From Treponema sp. (GTDB lineage: Bacteria; Spirochaetota; Spirochaetia; Treponematales; Treponemataceae): DNA of 64,000 nucleotides. Both the position numbers and the translations under genes were made by a program. Of this stretch, positions 45,077 through 54,744 are shown one piece after another; the stretch's first letter is position 1, and every line of letters starts with the position of its first letter. The stretch covers positions 1-64,000 of the forward strand of contig JAGCDP010000024.1 in assembly GCA_017651065.1 (NCBI GenBank), in the 5' to 3' direction. Under the pieces are notes generated by a model. It worked only from the letters and a program-made list of their open reading frames with translations. It did no database searches and had not been told where the DNA came from.

Positions 45077-45118
45077 TTTTTTTTGCATTCAGATCTTTTT
45101 AATGATATAATTAATAAT

Positions 45119-46828
45119 ATGTTACCTGGGCTTTATTTATCTGCATTTTTTGTTTCTCTTATAGAGCTTGTAATGTTCTATGAAAAGCGGCTTGGAAAAA
45201 ACAGCCAGAACAGATTGATTTTGTTCATCGCTTGTTTTATTGCAAACTACGGCTGTGCTTTTCAATCTTTTGCCATAATTGTAAACGAAGCAATATGCGG
45301 AATGCAGATTTATTTTATTGGTAACACCCTTACCTTTGTTTTCCTTTTCTTTGTAATTGCAGATATTTGTACAGTAAAGCTTCATCGTTATGTTGAACGC
45401 TGTCTTTTTGGCGTTGCATTTATAATAATGGCTTTGGTAGCAGTTTGCGCCCATTATGATCTTTTCTTTAAAAAGGTAGAAATTGGTCATTTTGCCGGGG
45501 CGGCCTATGTAATTAAGGAATATGGAGTTTTATATTTCCTTTATCCTTTGTTTATTCTTGCTAACACAATTGCCAGCATTTTTGTTATTCTTATTACCCG
45601 AAAAAAGGGCAAGAAGGTTTCTAAAAAAACAGTACTTTACCTTCTTGGAATACTTTTAATTACAGACATCACAACAATTATTTCTCTTATTACAAATTAT
45701 CCGTTTGAAATTTATCCTTTTATTAATATTCTTCTTCTTGCAGCGCTTCTTGTAATTTTTAAGCATGCAGGAATGTATGATATGACCGAAAATCTTGTTA
45801 ATGTTTTTTCGCAGCGACTTGAATACGGTTATATTACCTTTGACAGAAAAAAACGTTTTCTTGGCTGTAACAGGTTTGCACAAAAGGTGCTTCCTCAATT
45901 AAAAGAAGCCGAAATTGATGAATATTTAAATACAAAAGACTGCCAGTATTATTCAGTTATTCTTGACTGGATTGATGACTGGGTTGATGGCGACGAAAAA
46001 GAGCTTAAAATTACAAATGGCGATATTACAGCTATGTCCACAATCCGTTATATTCGAAACGATAACCGAAATATTGGATATCTTGTAGAAATGCGCGATG
46101 TTACTTCACATCAGAAATATCTGGAAAATCTGGAAGGTAACCGCCATTATCTTGAACTTGAAGTAGAAGAAAAATCAAATAAAATTGTTCATATTCAGGA
46201 TTCGATTATTACCGGTATTGCAAGTATGGTCGAAAGCCGCGACAACTCTACCGGGGACCATATTCGCCGTACAAGTGAAGGGGTTCGCATCTTTATAGAA
46301 CAGATTAAAAAACATAAGGATTATGATTATCTTGGTGAATCTTTTTGTATTAATGTTACAAAAGCAGCTCCTATGCACGACCTTGGAAAAATTGCCGTTC
46401 ATGATGCTGTTTTGCAAAAGCCGGGAAAGTTTATTCCGGAAGAATATGAAGCAATGAAGATTCACACCACAAAGGGTGCTGAAATAGTTGCCAATGTTCT
46501 TAGAGAAGTTGAAGACAAGCAGTTTAAGCAGATTTCTATAAACGTTGCTCATTATCATCATGAAAAATGGGATGGCAGCGGTTATCCTAAAGGGTTAAAG
46601 GGTGAAGAAATTCCTATTGAAGCCCGTATAATGGCTTTTGCAGATGTTTTTGACGCACTTGTGACTAAGCGTTGCTACAAGGAGGCTTACGACTATGATA
46701 CAGCCTTCGAGATTATGCAGGAAGAATTCGGCTCACACTTTGATCCTGATTTGGGAAGAATATTCTTAGAGTGTAAAGATGCGCTTGTAGAAATGTACAA
46801 GCTTGATTCGCTGTTGAATAAGAACTAA
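45119..46828 (+). CDS. HD-GYP domain cyclic-di-GMP phosphodiesterase with 7TM sensor
   Basis: A 569-residue membrane protein. The first 220 residues hold about seven hydrophobic segments like the 7TM N-terminal sensor of some histidine kinases. A PAS-like domain (about 230-345, LEYGYITFDRKKRFLGCNRF) and a short coiled coil follow. The HD-GYP domain has MHDLGKIAVHDAVLQKPGK (HD near 420) and HHEKWDGSGYPKGLKGEEIP (near 480), both complete, so c-di-GMP hydrolysis is likely. The start at 45119 excludes an upstream frame that only translates a family B repeat. Ligand unknown. Confidence 0.92.
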   Translation: MLPGLYLSAFFVSLIELVMFYEKRLGKNSQNRLILFIACFIANYGCAFQSFAIIVNEAICGMQIYFIGNTLTFVFLFFVIADICTVKLHRYVERCLFGVAFIIMALVAVCAHYDLFFKKVEIGHFAGAAYVIKEYGVLYFLYPLFILANTIASIFVILITRKKGKKVSKKTVLYLLGILLITDITTIISLITNYPFEIYPFINILLLAALLVIFKHAGMYDMTENLVNVFSQRLEYGYITFDRKKRFLGCNRFAQKVLPQLKEAEIDEYLNTKDCQYYSVILDWIDDWVDGDEKELKITNGDITAMSTIRYIRNDNRNIGYLVEMRDVTSHQKYLENLEGNRHYLELEVEEKSNKIVHIQDSIITGIASMVESRDNSTGDHIRRTSEGVRIFIEQIKKHKDYDYLGESFCINVTKAAPMHDLGKIAVHDAVLQKPGKFIPEEYEAMKIHTTKGAEIVANVLREVEDKQFKQISINVAHYHHEKWDGSGYPKGLKGEEIPIEARIMAFADVFDALVTKRCYKEAYDYDTAFEIMQEEFGSHFDPDLGRIFLECKDALVEMYKLDSLLNKN

Positions 46829-48561
46829 CGGCTAAGTTTTCTGTAAACTGTTCTTTTTGGAACGCCTGCATCCTCGCCGAATTCCTTCATCTTCCATTCA
46901 GCGTATTCACTCCAGTTTCCTTCAAAGAAGCGTACTTCAGAGTTATTTTCAAATGCAAGAATATGTGTACAGATTCGGTCTAAGAACCAACGGTCGTGGC
47001 TTACTACAAGGGCGCAGCCTGCAAAGTCTTCAAGAGCTTCTTCAAGTGCGCGTACTGTTTCTACATCAAGGTCGTTTGTTGGTTCGTCGAATAAGAGCAC
47101 GTTACCGCTCTCTTTGAGCATAAGTCCAAGATTAAGACGGTTGCGTTCACCACCGGAAAGTACGCTTACCTTTTTATTCTGATCCGGTCCTGCAAAGTTG
47201 AACCAGCCGCAGTAAGCATGTGCATTTACTTCGCGTACACCACCTTCAAGGGCGCGTCCCTTTTCGTCAACGGCACCAAGCTTTACAAGGTCTCCGCCGC
47301 CGCCAAGAGTTTCATATACAGTTTTGTTCATGTCGAGTGTAGAACGCATCTGGTCTACATATACAAGCTTTACAGTTGAGCCAATTTTAATGCTTCCGCT
47401 GTCAGGCTTTTCTCCGCCTTCAAGGCCTGCTGCATCTACAATCATCTTAAAGAGGGTTGTTTTACCGGCACCGTTTGGCCCTACAATTCCAATAATTGCA
47501 CCGGCAGGGATGTGAACATTAAGGTTTTCGAATAAAAGCTTGTCATCAAAGGATTTTGTAAGATTTTCAATATCAATTACCTGACCACCAAGGCGAGGAC
47601 CTGCAGGAATAGAAATCTGGGCATCTTTAAGCTGTTTTTTGCTTTCCTGAGCCATGAGTTCGTTGTAGCGGGTAATATGTTCCTTGTGCTTTGCCTGCCT
47701 TCCTTTTGCACCCATGTGAATCCATTCCAATTCGCGCTGGATTTCTTTCTGGCGTTCAGACTCATGTTTGCTTTCCATGGCCAGGCGCTGGTTTTTCTGT
47801 TCTAGCCAGCTAGAGTAGTTACCTTTGAACGGATATCCTTCTCCGCGGTCAAGCTCAAGAATCCAGCCGGCAACATCATCAAGGAAGTAGCGGTCGTGGG
47901 TAATGGCAATAACAGTACCAGGGTAATCGTGAAGATGCTTTTCTAGCCAGGCAACAGTTTCTGCGTCCAAATGGTTTGTAGGTTCGTCGAGCAACAAAAT
48001 ATCTGGCTGCTGAAGAAGAAGACGGCACAAAGCAACACGGCGGCGTTCACCTCCTGAAAGTACATCAACTACCTGTTCCGGAGGAGGGCAGCGCAAAGCT
48101 TCCATAGCAAGTTCAAGGTTATTATCAAGGTTCCAGGCATCGCAGGCATCAAGTTTTTCCTGAACTTCGGCCTGGCGGGCACATAATTTGTCAAAATCTG
48201 CATCCGGATCGCCGAAGGCTTCATTAATCTTGTCAAATTCTTCAAGAAGGTCTGTAATTGGTTTTACACCTTCTTTTACAATTTCCATAACAGTTTTGCC
48301 TGGTTCAAGATATGGTTCCTGTTCAAGGTATCCTATGGTGTATCCAGGGGCAAGAGATGTTTCTCCTGTGTAATCCTTATCTATTCCGGCAAGAATCTTA
48401 AAAAGAGAAGATTTACCCGAGCCGTTTGGACCAATTACACCAATTTTAGCTCCGTAAAAGTAAGAAATGCTTATATCTTTAAGCACAACTTTTGTTCCGT
48501 AAGCACGGCCTACGCGATCCATTGTGTAGATAATTTTCTTGTCGTCAAATGTTTTTGCCAT
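46825..48561 (-). CDS. ettA: Energy-dependent translational throttle protein EttA
   Basis: A 578-residue ABC-F protein. Walker A motifs are GPNGSGKSS and GPNGAGKTT, signatures LSGGERRRVALCRLLL and LSGGERNRLNLGLML, Walker B LLLDEPTNHLD and LLFDEPTNDLD. The EttA-specific arm and linker (WIHMGAKGRQAKHKEHITRY) and the natural C-terminus YRKLSR are present. It gates the ribosome's entry into elongation according to energy state. Its TAG stop falls at the normal family end, and overlaps the convergent HD-GYP gene by 3 bases. This is the clearest case of TAG acting as a true stop in the window. Confidence 0.95.
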   Translation of the reverse strand: MAKTFDDKKIIYTMDRVGRAYGTKVVLKDISISYFYGAKIGVIGPNGSGKSSLFKILAGIDKDYTGETSLAPGYTIGYLEQEPYLEPGKTVMEIVKEGVKPITDLLEEFDKINEAFGDPDADFDKLCARQAEVQEKLDACDAWNLDNNLELAMEALRCPPPEQVVDVLSGGERRRVALCRLLLQQPDILLLDEPTNHLDAETVAWLEKHLHDYPGTVIAITHDRYFLDDVAGWILELDRGEGYPFKGNYSSWLEQKNQRLAMESKHESERQKEIQRELEWIHMGAKGRQAKHKEHITRYNELMAQESKKQLKDAQISIPAGPRLGGQVIDIENLTKSFDDKLLFENLNVHIPAGAIIGIVGPNGAGKTTLFKMIVDAAGLEGGEKPDSGSIKIGSTVKLVYVDQMRSTLDMNKTVYETLGGGGDLVKLGAVDEKGRALEGGVREVNAHAYCGWFNFAGPDQNKKVSVLSGGERNRLNLGLMLKESGNVLLFDEPTNDLDVETVRALEEALEDFAGCALVVSHDRWFLDRICTHILAFENNSEVRFFEGNWSEYAEWKMKEFGEDAGVPKRTVYRKLSR

Positions 48562-48570
48562 AGTTTTTCC

Positions 48571-50436
48571 TTATTCTGTTATTGTTTCAGCGGTCCCTGA
48601 GCTTGTCGAAGGGGCTTCTGTTTGTGGTACTTCGACAGGCTCAGTAACCACAAGGGCTTCAGTTGCTGCAGGTTCAGTCTCTGCCGGTTTTGGTGCAGGC
48701 GCTGGCTTTGGAACCGGTGTATAAGACATGCGGATATTTTCGTTTTCTGACTTGTGTCGTGACTTGAGCAGCAAAGTTTCGGAATCTGACTTATATACAT
48801 AACCCGAAGAATTGTATGTTTCAAAGCGTGGGTCTGTACGGAATGCCATATCATAAATGAAGATTTGTTCAAATGCCGGAATGCCTTTAAGTATTACATA
48901 ATGTGTGTATTCCAGAGGGAAGTTGATTGTAAGAACAAGAGCTCCGTCATCAGCCTTAGCATATTTTATGTCGCCAGAACAAGTCCATGCCCACATAACA
49001 TCCTTTCCGGAGCCGTGTATAAGCTGAATATGTGGATAGAAGGTGTTGTCGTATGCCAGAAGCGGATAAAGTGTTGTGAGTGTGCGTAAGTCGAATGATG
49101 TACTTTCGCCAAGGTATGAATTAACAATTACACGACCTGCTCTTGTATATGTATCATTATTAACAGCAAGACCGAATCTCATAAGTGAAATACCGGCTTC
49201 GGCTGCCTGGACTACAGAAAGGAAGGTGTCGTTTTCGGAAATTGTAAGAACTTCGTTTTCAAATGTGCACGAATCGGTAATATGCTGTACACAATCACCC
49301 ATAACAGGTTCAAGAATAGAAGCATATTCAGCGTTGAGTTTTCTAAGCTCTACATAAGTTCGCATGATTCCCGAAACCTGAGCAATTGTTGCCCTTGAAA
49401 TGTCAGAGGTAGCGGCGTTTCTAAGAACTGCAACAGCTTCTGTTTTTTCAGGGTAGATACACAAGCGTGCTGCAAGATTATTTACAGTAAATATATCGAG
49501 TGTACCTGAAGAAGCTGCCTTTCTGATTGAATCTGACGACTCTTTTACTGCTGCTTCAAGCAAAGTGTTCATGTTTGCAAGGTTATTAAGGAACGGTGCG
49601 GAAAGATATGTTCTTGAATTACTCTTTTTGTAATCCTGTGGAATATCATCTATTGCAGTTTTGTAGTTTCCGTTTATAGCCATTGCAGAAATATATGCAA
49701 CTACAGCCTGTTCTGTATAGCTGTTATCATTTAATGAAGTCTTAAAGCTGCTTATTAAATTAGCTGTAATAGAAGAAACTGTATTGTCGTAGGCTTGTTT
49801 TTCTGCGCTTGCAAGAGAAGTAAGTACATCAAGAGAGAATTTCTTTGTTTCATCATAAACTGTGTAGTGTGCAATGTTGTCTGCATAAGTTAAATGAAGG
49901 TAATTTTCTGCAATTTCAGATGCGCTTATGCTCCAGTTCTGCTTTTTGCCTTCAAGTACAATTCTGTTTGAATCTTCCTTAAGAATTTTGAAGTTATAAC
50001 CAATATTGAATGGTATATACAAATCTGATATATTCTTAGGAACATCGGCGTAAATGGTAAGCGGTGAATCTGCTTCATTTTGAGCAAGCATAATTACAAT
50101 ACTTACATTTTCTGTAAAATGGAATGTATACTGAAGGTCGTTTTCTTCATAAGAAATGAGCTGAAGATTTTTTGCAACCTGTTCGTCTTTCTGAATTATC
50201 TTAATGCTGTCCTGATCATTTGTGTGGAGTGTTATTCCGTTGTATGAAATTTCCAGCTTGTTCTGCAGAGCTTCTGTATTTTCTGCTTCTTCGGTCCTTG
50301 CCATGCTAACCTGAAGGTTTCCGATTTTTTTGAGAATGGAAGAATCTGTTCTAAATTGAAGAATAAAAATGCCGATGATAATAACGATATCGACAATCAG
50401 AAGTCCTATGGCTTTTCTTATAACACGCATATTCAT
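48571..50436 (-). CDS. Membrane-anchored hypothetical protein
   Basis: A 621-residue protein with one N-terminal membrane anchor (about residues 10-27, AIGLLIVDIVIIIGIFIL) and a large outer domain rich in strands, then helices at about 250-430. The Pro/Ala/Glu-rich tail (PKPAPAPKPAETEPAATEAL) is followed by residues encoded by two opposite family A repeats (TEPVEVPQ and APSTSSGTAE). No domain recognised. It is divergent from the TPR lipoprotein gene. Function unknown. Confidence 0.65.
   Translation of the reverse strand: MNMRVIRKAIGLLIVDIVIIIGIFILQFRTDSSILKKIGNLQVSMARTEEAENTEALQNKLEISYNGITLHTNDQDSIKIIQKDEQVAKNLQLISYEENDLQYTFHFTENVSIVIMLAQNEADSPLTIYADVPKNISDLYIPFNIGYNFKILKEDSNRIVLEGKKQNWSISASEIAENYLHLTYADNIAHYTVYDETKKFSLDVLTSLASAEKQAYDNTVSSITANLISSFKTSLNDNSYTEQAVVAYISAMAINGNYKTAIDDIPQDYKKSNSRTYLSAPFLNNLANMNTLLEAAVKESSDSIRKAASSGTLDIFTVNNLAARLCIYPEKTEAVAVLRNAATSDISRATIAQVSGIMRTYVELRKLNAEYASILEPVMGDCVQHITDSCTFENEVLTISENDTFLSVVQAAEAGISLMRFGLAVNNDTYTRAGRVIVNSYLGESTSFDLRTLTTLYPLLAYDNTFYPHIQLIHGSGKDVMWAWTCSGDIKYAKADDGALVLTINFPLEYTHYVILKGIPAFEQIFIYDMAFRTDPRFETYNSSGYVYKSDSETLLLKSRHKSENENIRMSYTPVPKPAPAPKPAETEPAATEALVVTEPVEVPQTEAPSTSSGTAETITE
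48592..48649 (+). repeat. Two family A repeats in opposite orientation, within a coding region
   Basis: A direct copy (48592-48614, GGTCCCTGAGCTTGTCGAAG...) and an inverted copy (48626-48649, GGTACTTCGACAGGCTCAGT...) are 11 bases apart, in frame in the C-terminal tail of the membrane-anchored protein. Confidence 0.85.
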
Positions 50437-50493
50437 GGTGCTTATAGTTTAACCAAAAAATAAGGGACTTTCAACTATATATATAAGGAATAA

Positions 50494-51960
50494 ATGATGA
50501 AGAAATGTAAAATACTGATGATTTTTTTGATTGGTTTTGTTGCAGCATTTACATTCTGGAGCTGTGGAACAACACCAGCACCTGAGCAGACAGAAGTTAC
50601 TGAGCCAACAGAGGTCCCTGAGCCAACAGAGGTCCCTGAGCTTGTCGAAGGGCAAACAGAAGAGGTGGCCATTCAGGAACCACAGGATCCACCGAATATT
50701 GCATTTGCAAAGCAGCTTAAGGAATTGCTCGATAAGGGGGATGTAAAGGCTGCAATTGCTCTTTTTGACTCTATTCCTCCTGAGCTTAAGGATGATATTG
50801 AACTTAAGATTGTTCTTGCTTCACTTTATGTTTCTGATGCTGATTATGGTATGGCTATAAAGGTTGCCGATGAAGTTCTTGCAATTGACCCTGAAAATCT
50901 TGATGCACTTGAAATAAAAACACTTTGTGCAAAGGCAAAGGGCGATAGTACAACCTATAAAGCTGCTGCAAAGGCAATTCTTGCTACAGATCCTTATAAT
51001 GCGCAGATAAATATCATGGAAGGCGACGAGCAGGCACTTAATCATAAATGGAAGCTTGCACGCGATGCCTACAGTAAAGCACTTAAATCTGAACCAGATA
51101 ACACAGATGCCCTTTACGGCTATGCAAAAATGACATATTACATGGATGACCTTAAGCTTGCAAAAGAAACATGTCAGACTATTCTTGATAAGGATCCGGA
51201 AAATGCACAGGCTCTTGCCCTTATGGGAAAGCTTGCTGCCGAAGATTTTAACTATGTTCGTGCAATAAAACTTACACAGGATGCCCTTGTATACGACCCT
51301 GATAATTATGATTTTTATCTTGATATGGGAACATATTACCGCTATCAGGGAAAATACAGTGAATCTATAAAATGCTGGACTAAAGCAACAGAAATCATTC
51401 CTGATTATTTCCTGGCCTATGCTTATCTTGCAGGTATTTATGATGAACAGAATCAGTTTGAGTTAGCTTTGCAGAATTACCGCATGGTTATTAAAACAAA
51501 TCCTGATTATTATTATGCTTATGAATCTACTGCGATTCTTGAATATCATTATGGAAACTATAAGTATGCGCGCACCTTGTTTGATCAGGCTTATTCCTAT
51601 AGCGAAAGCTGGGCTTACAAGCTCATGAATATTGCAATGTATTTAAAAGAAGGTGACAAGAATACCGCAAAACAGGAAGCACAGGCATTGATGAAAAAGC
51701 TTGATCGTGAATCAACAGAATACAATCTTGTTCGTTTTTATGTTGACACATATAGCAAAAATGCGGAAACTTCACTTGTAAATAAAATCAACAAAGAAGA
51801 TAATAACAATAAAAAAGGAAAAATGTTGTTCTACATGGGTCTTTTCTATGAAATTAATGGTTCTATAGAAGCTGCCCAGGAATATTATTCCAAAGTAACA
51901 GCCATGCAGGCACCAATGTTCTTTGAATATAGAATAGCAGAATGGGGACTTGGTTTATGA
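50494..51960 (+). CDS. TPR-repeat lipoprotein
   Basis: A 488-residue exported protein with lipobox FWSC (Cys24). Residues 30-57 are a Thr/Glu/Pro linker (TEVTEPTEVPEPTEVPELVE) formed by an 18-bp tandem duplication next to a family A repeat. From 65 onward there are about ten tetratricopeptide repeats (for example ALYGYAKMTYYMDDLKLAKE and AYAYLAGIYDEQNQFELALQ). It probably scaffolds an envelope complex. The stop overlaps the TraB gene start (ATGA). Confidence 0.85.
   Translation: MMKKCKILMIFLIGFVAAFTFWSCGTTPAPEQTEVTEPTEVPEPTEVPELVEGQTEEVAIQEPQDPPNIAFAKQLKELLDKGDVKAAIALFDSIPPELKDDIELKIVLASLYVSDADYGMAIKVADEVLAIDPENLDALEIKTLCAKAKGDSTTYKAAAKAILATDPYNAQINIMEGDEQALNHKWKLARDAYSKALKSEPDNTDALYGYAKMTYYMDDLKLAKETCQTILDKDPENAQALALMGKLAAEDFNYVRAIKLTQDALVYDPDNYDFYLDMGTYYRYQGKYSESIKCWTKATEIIPDYFLAYAYLAGIYDEQNQFELALQNYRMVIKTNPDYYYAYESTAILEYHYGNYKYARTLFDQAYSYSESWAYKLMNIAMYLKEGDKNTAKQEAQALMKKLDRESTEYNLVRFYVDTYSKNAETSLVNKINKEDNNNKKGKMLFYMGLFYEINGSIEAAQEYYSKVTAMQAPMFFEYRIAEWGLGL
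50602..50652 (+). repeat. 18-bp tandem duplication plus family A repeat in the TPR gene
   Basis: GAGCCAACAGAGGTCCCT occurs at 50602-50619 and again at 50620-50637. The second copy runs into GAGCTTGTCGAAGGG, completing a family A element at 50631-50652. All are in frame. Confidence 0.9.
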
Positions 51961-53132
51961 GTCAGTTGCAGAGGGTTCTTTCGCTTGGTGGTAGGACAAT
52001 TACTTTAATTGGTACAGCACATGTTTCGGCAGAAAGTGTTGCAGAAGTAGAAAATGCTATAAGAGAGCTTAAGCCGGATAGTGTTGCAATAGAACTTGAT
52101 GAAAAACGTGCGGATTCAATCCGTAATAAAGATAAATACCGTGAGCTTGATATTGTAAAGGTTTTGCGTCGTGGTGAAGGATTCCTTCTTCTTGCAAACC
52201 TTGTACTTGCTTCTTTTCAGCGCAGAATGGGCCAGAATGTTGGCGTAAATCCTGGTGATGAAATGCTTGCAGCAATGCGTGTAGCCGATGAATTAAATAT
52301 TCCTACCGTTATGGCAGACCGCGCTATTCAAATTACACTTAAGCGTGCCTGGGCTAAAAATTCCTTCTGGGGAAAATGTAAGCTTTTGGCAACACTTCTT
52401 TCAAGTGCTTTTTCTAAAGAAGATATGAGCGCTCAGGACATTGAAAACATCAAGGAAAAGAATGAGATGGATTCAATGATGAACGAGCTTTCGGAATACA
52501 TGCCTGTTGTAAAAGAAGTTCTTATTGACGAGCGAAACACTTATCTTGCCGATAAAATCTGGAACAGTCCTGGAAATAAAGTTGTAGCAGTTTTGGGAGC
52601 AGGTCACCTTGACGGTGTAGTAGAAAATCTTGAAAAAATAGCAGGCGGACAGACTGTAGACATTGCTTCAATTGATGAAGTGCCTCCAAAAAAAGGCTTT
52701 GCAAAGTTTGCCGGCTGGATTATTCCTATTTTGATTGTTGGACTTATAATTTCGGGCTTTATTTACGGCGGAACTCAGCTTGGTACAAAAATGATTAAAT
52801 CATGGATTTTATGGAACGGCGCCTGTGCAGCAGGACTGACATTGCTGGCAGCCGGCCACCCGATCACAATCCTTGTAGCATTTATAAGCGCTCCAATCAC
52901 ATCTCTTTGCCCATTCATAGGCTGCGGTTTTGTTACTGCAATTGTTCAGGCATTTGTATGTAAACCAAAAGTAAAAGATATGGAAACTTTGCAGGATGAT
53001 GTAAACTTCGTAGGCTTCTATAAGAACCGAATCTTACGCATTCTGCTGATTTTTATACTGTCATCGTTAGGAAGTTCTGTTGCAACCTTTATAAGCGGGG
53101 CAGACATTATTGGAATGGCGGCGGGCGCTTAA
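51957..53132 (+). CDS. TraB/PrgY family membrane protein
   Basis: A 391-residue protein of the TraB/PrgY family. The N-terminal domain begins LIGTAHVSAESVAEVENAI and has ELDEKR, then VAVLGAGHLDGV near residue 205; these His/Glu positions are the conserved metal-like site. The C-terminal third has about four membrane segments. The start at 51957 overlaps the TPR gene stop, and is preferred over 51942. Bacterial members are linked to pheromone shutdown or unknown processes; a role here is not predictable. Confidence 0.85.
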   Translation: MSQLQRVLSLGGRTITLIGTAHVSAESVAEVENAIRELKPDSVAIELDEKRADSIRNKDKYRELDIVKVLRRGEGFLLLANLVLASFQRRMGQNVGVNPGDEMLAAMRVADELNIPTVMADRAIQITLKRAWAKNSFWGKCKLLATLLSSAFSKEDMSAQDIENIKEKNEMDSMMNELSEYMPVVKEVLIDERNTYLADKIWNSPGNKVVAVLGAGHLDGVVENLEKIAGGQTVDIASIDEVPPKKGFAKFAGWIIPILIVGLIISGFIYGGTQLGTKMIKSWILWNGACAAGLTLLAAGHPITILVAFISAPITSLCPFIGCGFVTAIVQAFVCKPKVKDMETLQDDVNFVGFYKNRILRILLIFILSSLGSSVATFISGADIIGMAAGA

Positions 53133-53138
53133 GAATAG

Positions 53139-53233
53139 ATTCCCGTGTCAAGCACGGGAATGACAGAGATGTGGTCCCTGAGCCTGTCGAAGGGCCCCTT
53201 ATTTATTGTCATTGTCGGGCTTGACCCGACAAT
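53139..53233 (+). repeat. Repeat cluster: hairpin, family A (53173-53197), family C (53208-53233)
   Basis: ATTCCCGTGTCAAGCACGGG (53139-53158) is a perfect hairpin that may be a further family. A family A and an intact family C copy follow in the gap between traB-like and tolC-like genes. Confidence 0.8.
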
Positions 53234-53275
53234 CTTTTCTTAGAAAACTCTTATCATAACAAGTCGTTATATAAC

Positions 53276-53333
53276 AATCCTTATATGGAAATTTTCAAAA
53301 AAACTTGCGAAAATATGCATATAAGGATTTTTT
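53276..53333 (+). promoter_or_regulatory. Hairpin sequestering the ribosome site of the efflux operon
   Basis: AATCCTTATATG (53276-53287) is a perfect complement of CATATAAGGATT (53318-53329), with an inner pair ATTTTC/GAAAAT (53291-53296 and 53309-53314). The arm contains AAGGA, the apparent ribosome site, and six T lead into the ATG at 53334. It could hide the ribosome site or act as a terminator. ATAAC-AAGTC-GTTAT lies just upstream (about 53257). Confidence 0.55.
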
Positions 53334-54740
53334 ATGAAGAAAAAAATATTTGTTGTTCTTGCAACACTTTTATCTTTTAATTATCTTGCTGCTCTGGAGC
53401 TCGTTCCAACCCGGGACTTGCTTGCTTCATATCTTGAGCAGGATGCAGACCTTAAAAATCTAACTCTGGAAGTACAAAAGGCTAGACTCAACCAAAAGTC
53501 AAATCTCATAGACAAGGGATTTTCCATTAAACTTCAGACAGGAGACATGACTTTTACTTTTGGGGAAAATAATTCTTTTAGTGTAAAGCCCGGAGTAAGT
53601 GCAACAATTCCACAGGCAAATAATCTTGGTATTAATTTAAACAGTCAGTTTAATGTGAACAAGGGAAAAACTACTTTTGATTCTGCAAGCGCAAGTTTTT
53701 CGGTAGATATTATTTCTGAAAATAAGGCTAACCGCGACATTAATTTATTGCAGCAGGAACGAAAGGTTTTAGAAGCAGAACGCAGCCTTACTTCAAAAGC
53801 CCTTGATAAAGAAAAAAGCTTTTACAAAAGTCTTAGTTCTCTTTTAAACAGTATCACTTCTGTGCTTTCTAAAAAAGCCACTGTTTTTGATGACAATGTT
53901 GCCTTTGAAAAAATAAAGCTTCAGGGTTATGATTCTTCTTCGGCTTCTTATGTAAGGGCAGAGCTCAAGTATTTTTCTTCACAGAGAGATTACGAGGCAG
54001 CAGTTCATTCCCTTATACATGATTATAAATCTTTTTATTTAGATTGTGGAAAAGAAATTGAAATTCCAGAAGACTTTGATTTTACCCTTCTTATTCCTTC
54101 TGACATAGAAGAGGTTAGTCCCTTAGACATAACAAGCTTTGATAAAAACAGCTACAAAGAAATTGAAAGTACCCAGTGGTCGCAGAAAATTAATCAGATG
54201 AACAGGGATGCGGCCACAAAATTGAGTCTTTCTGCAAACGGCGGCTACACTTACAGAAATAATAATGGTAAAGGCAGTAACAGCCTTAGTGCAGGTATGA
54301 ACGCCACTTATGAAGGCCTTGGACTTAATGCAAATGTAAACGTGCCGCTATCTTCAGGGGATCCTTCTCTTACTCTTGGAATTACTCTTACTCCAAATAA
54401 CTTTAGAAAAAATAATATAAACGACCAGCTGGAGCAAATTTCTATTGAGCAGGAAGTTATGAAGCTTGATGCAGCTTATTCTTCTTATGAAACTTCTCTA
54501 AGGGAAAGGCAGCTAAAGCTGGAAGATATTCTCTGGAATGTTAAAAGTAATCAGACAAATTATGAAATGTACGTAAAGGTAGAAGAAAGCATGAAGGACT
54601 ATTATAAAAAGGGGCTGGTTTCAGAAAAGGAATATTCTTCGGCCCAGAATAATACTATTCAGGCAAAGGTAAAACAAATCAGCGGTTATATAGATTTGAT
54701 AATTTATAATAACGAAGTTACAGCTATGTTTGTGGAGTAA
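53334..54740 (+). CDS. TolC-like outer-membrane efflux protein
   Basis: A 468-residue exported protein with a signal peptide ending near YLAALEL. The chain is mainly long helices and alternating strands with TolC-like rhythm: LKNLTLEVQKARLNQKS, a strand pair near 70-130, RQLKLEDILWNVKSNQTNY and a final helix with LVSEKEYSSAQNNTIQAKVK. Sequence similarity to TolC is weak, so the call also rests on the MacA-MacB genes directly downstream. It would form the outer-membrane exit of the pump. Confidence 0.75.
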   Translation: MKKKIFVVLATLLSFNYLAALELVPTRDLLASYLEQDADLKNLTLEVQKARLNQKSNLIDKGFSIKLQTGDMTFTFGENNSFSVKPGVSATIPQANNLGINLNSQFNVNKGKTTFDSASASFSVDIISENKANRDINLLQQERKVLEAERSLTSKALDKEKSFYKSLSSLLNSITSVLSKKATVFDDNVAFEKIKLQGYDSSSASYVRAELKYFSSQRDYEAAVHSLIHDYKSFYLDCGKEIEIPEDFDFTLLIPSDIEEVSPLDITSFDKNSYKEIESTQWSQKINQMNRDAATKLSLSANGGYTYRNNNGKGSNSLSAGMNATYEGLGLNANVNVPLSSGDPSLTLGITLTPNNFRKNNINDQLEQISIEQEVMKLDAAYSSYETSLRERQLKLEDILWNVKSNQTNYEMYVKVEESMKDYYKKGLVSEKEYSSAQNNTIQAKVKQISGYIDLIIYNNEVTAMFVE

Positions 54741-54744
54741 TAAA

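Noticed and set aside
45047..45118. Upstream start for the HD-GYP gene giving MPRRFAPRNDFF...
   Set aside because: Those residues are the translation of a family B repeat and recur at unrelated loci.
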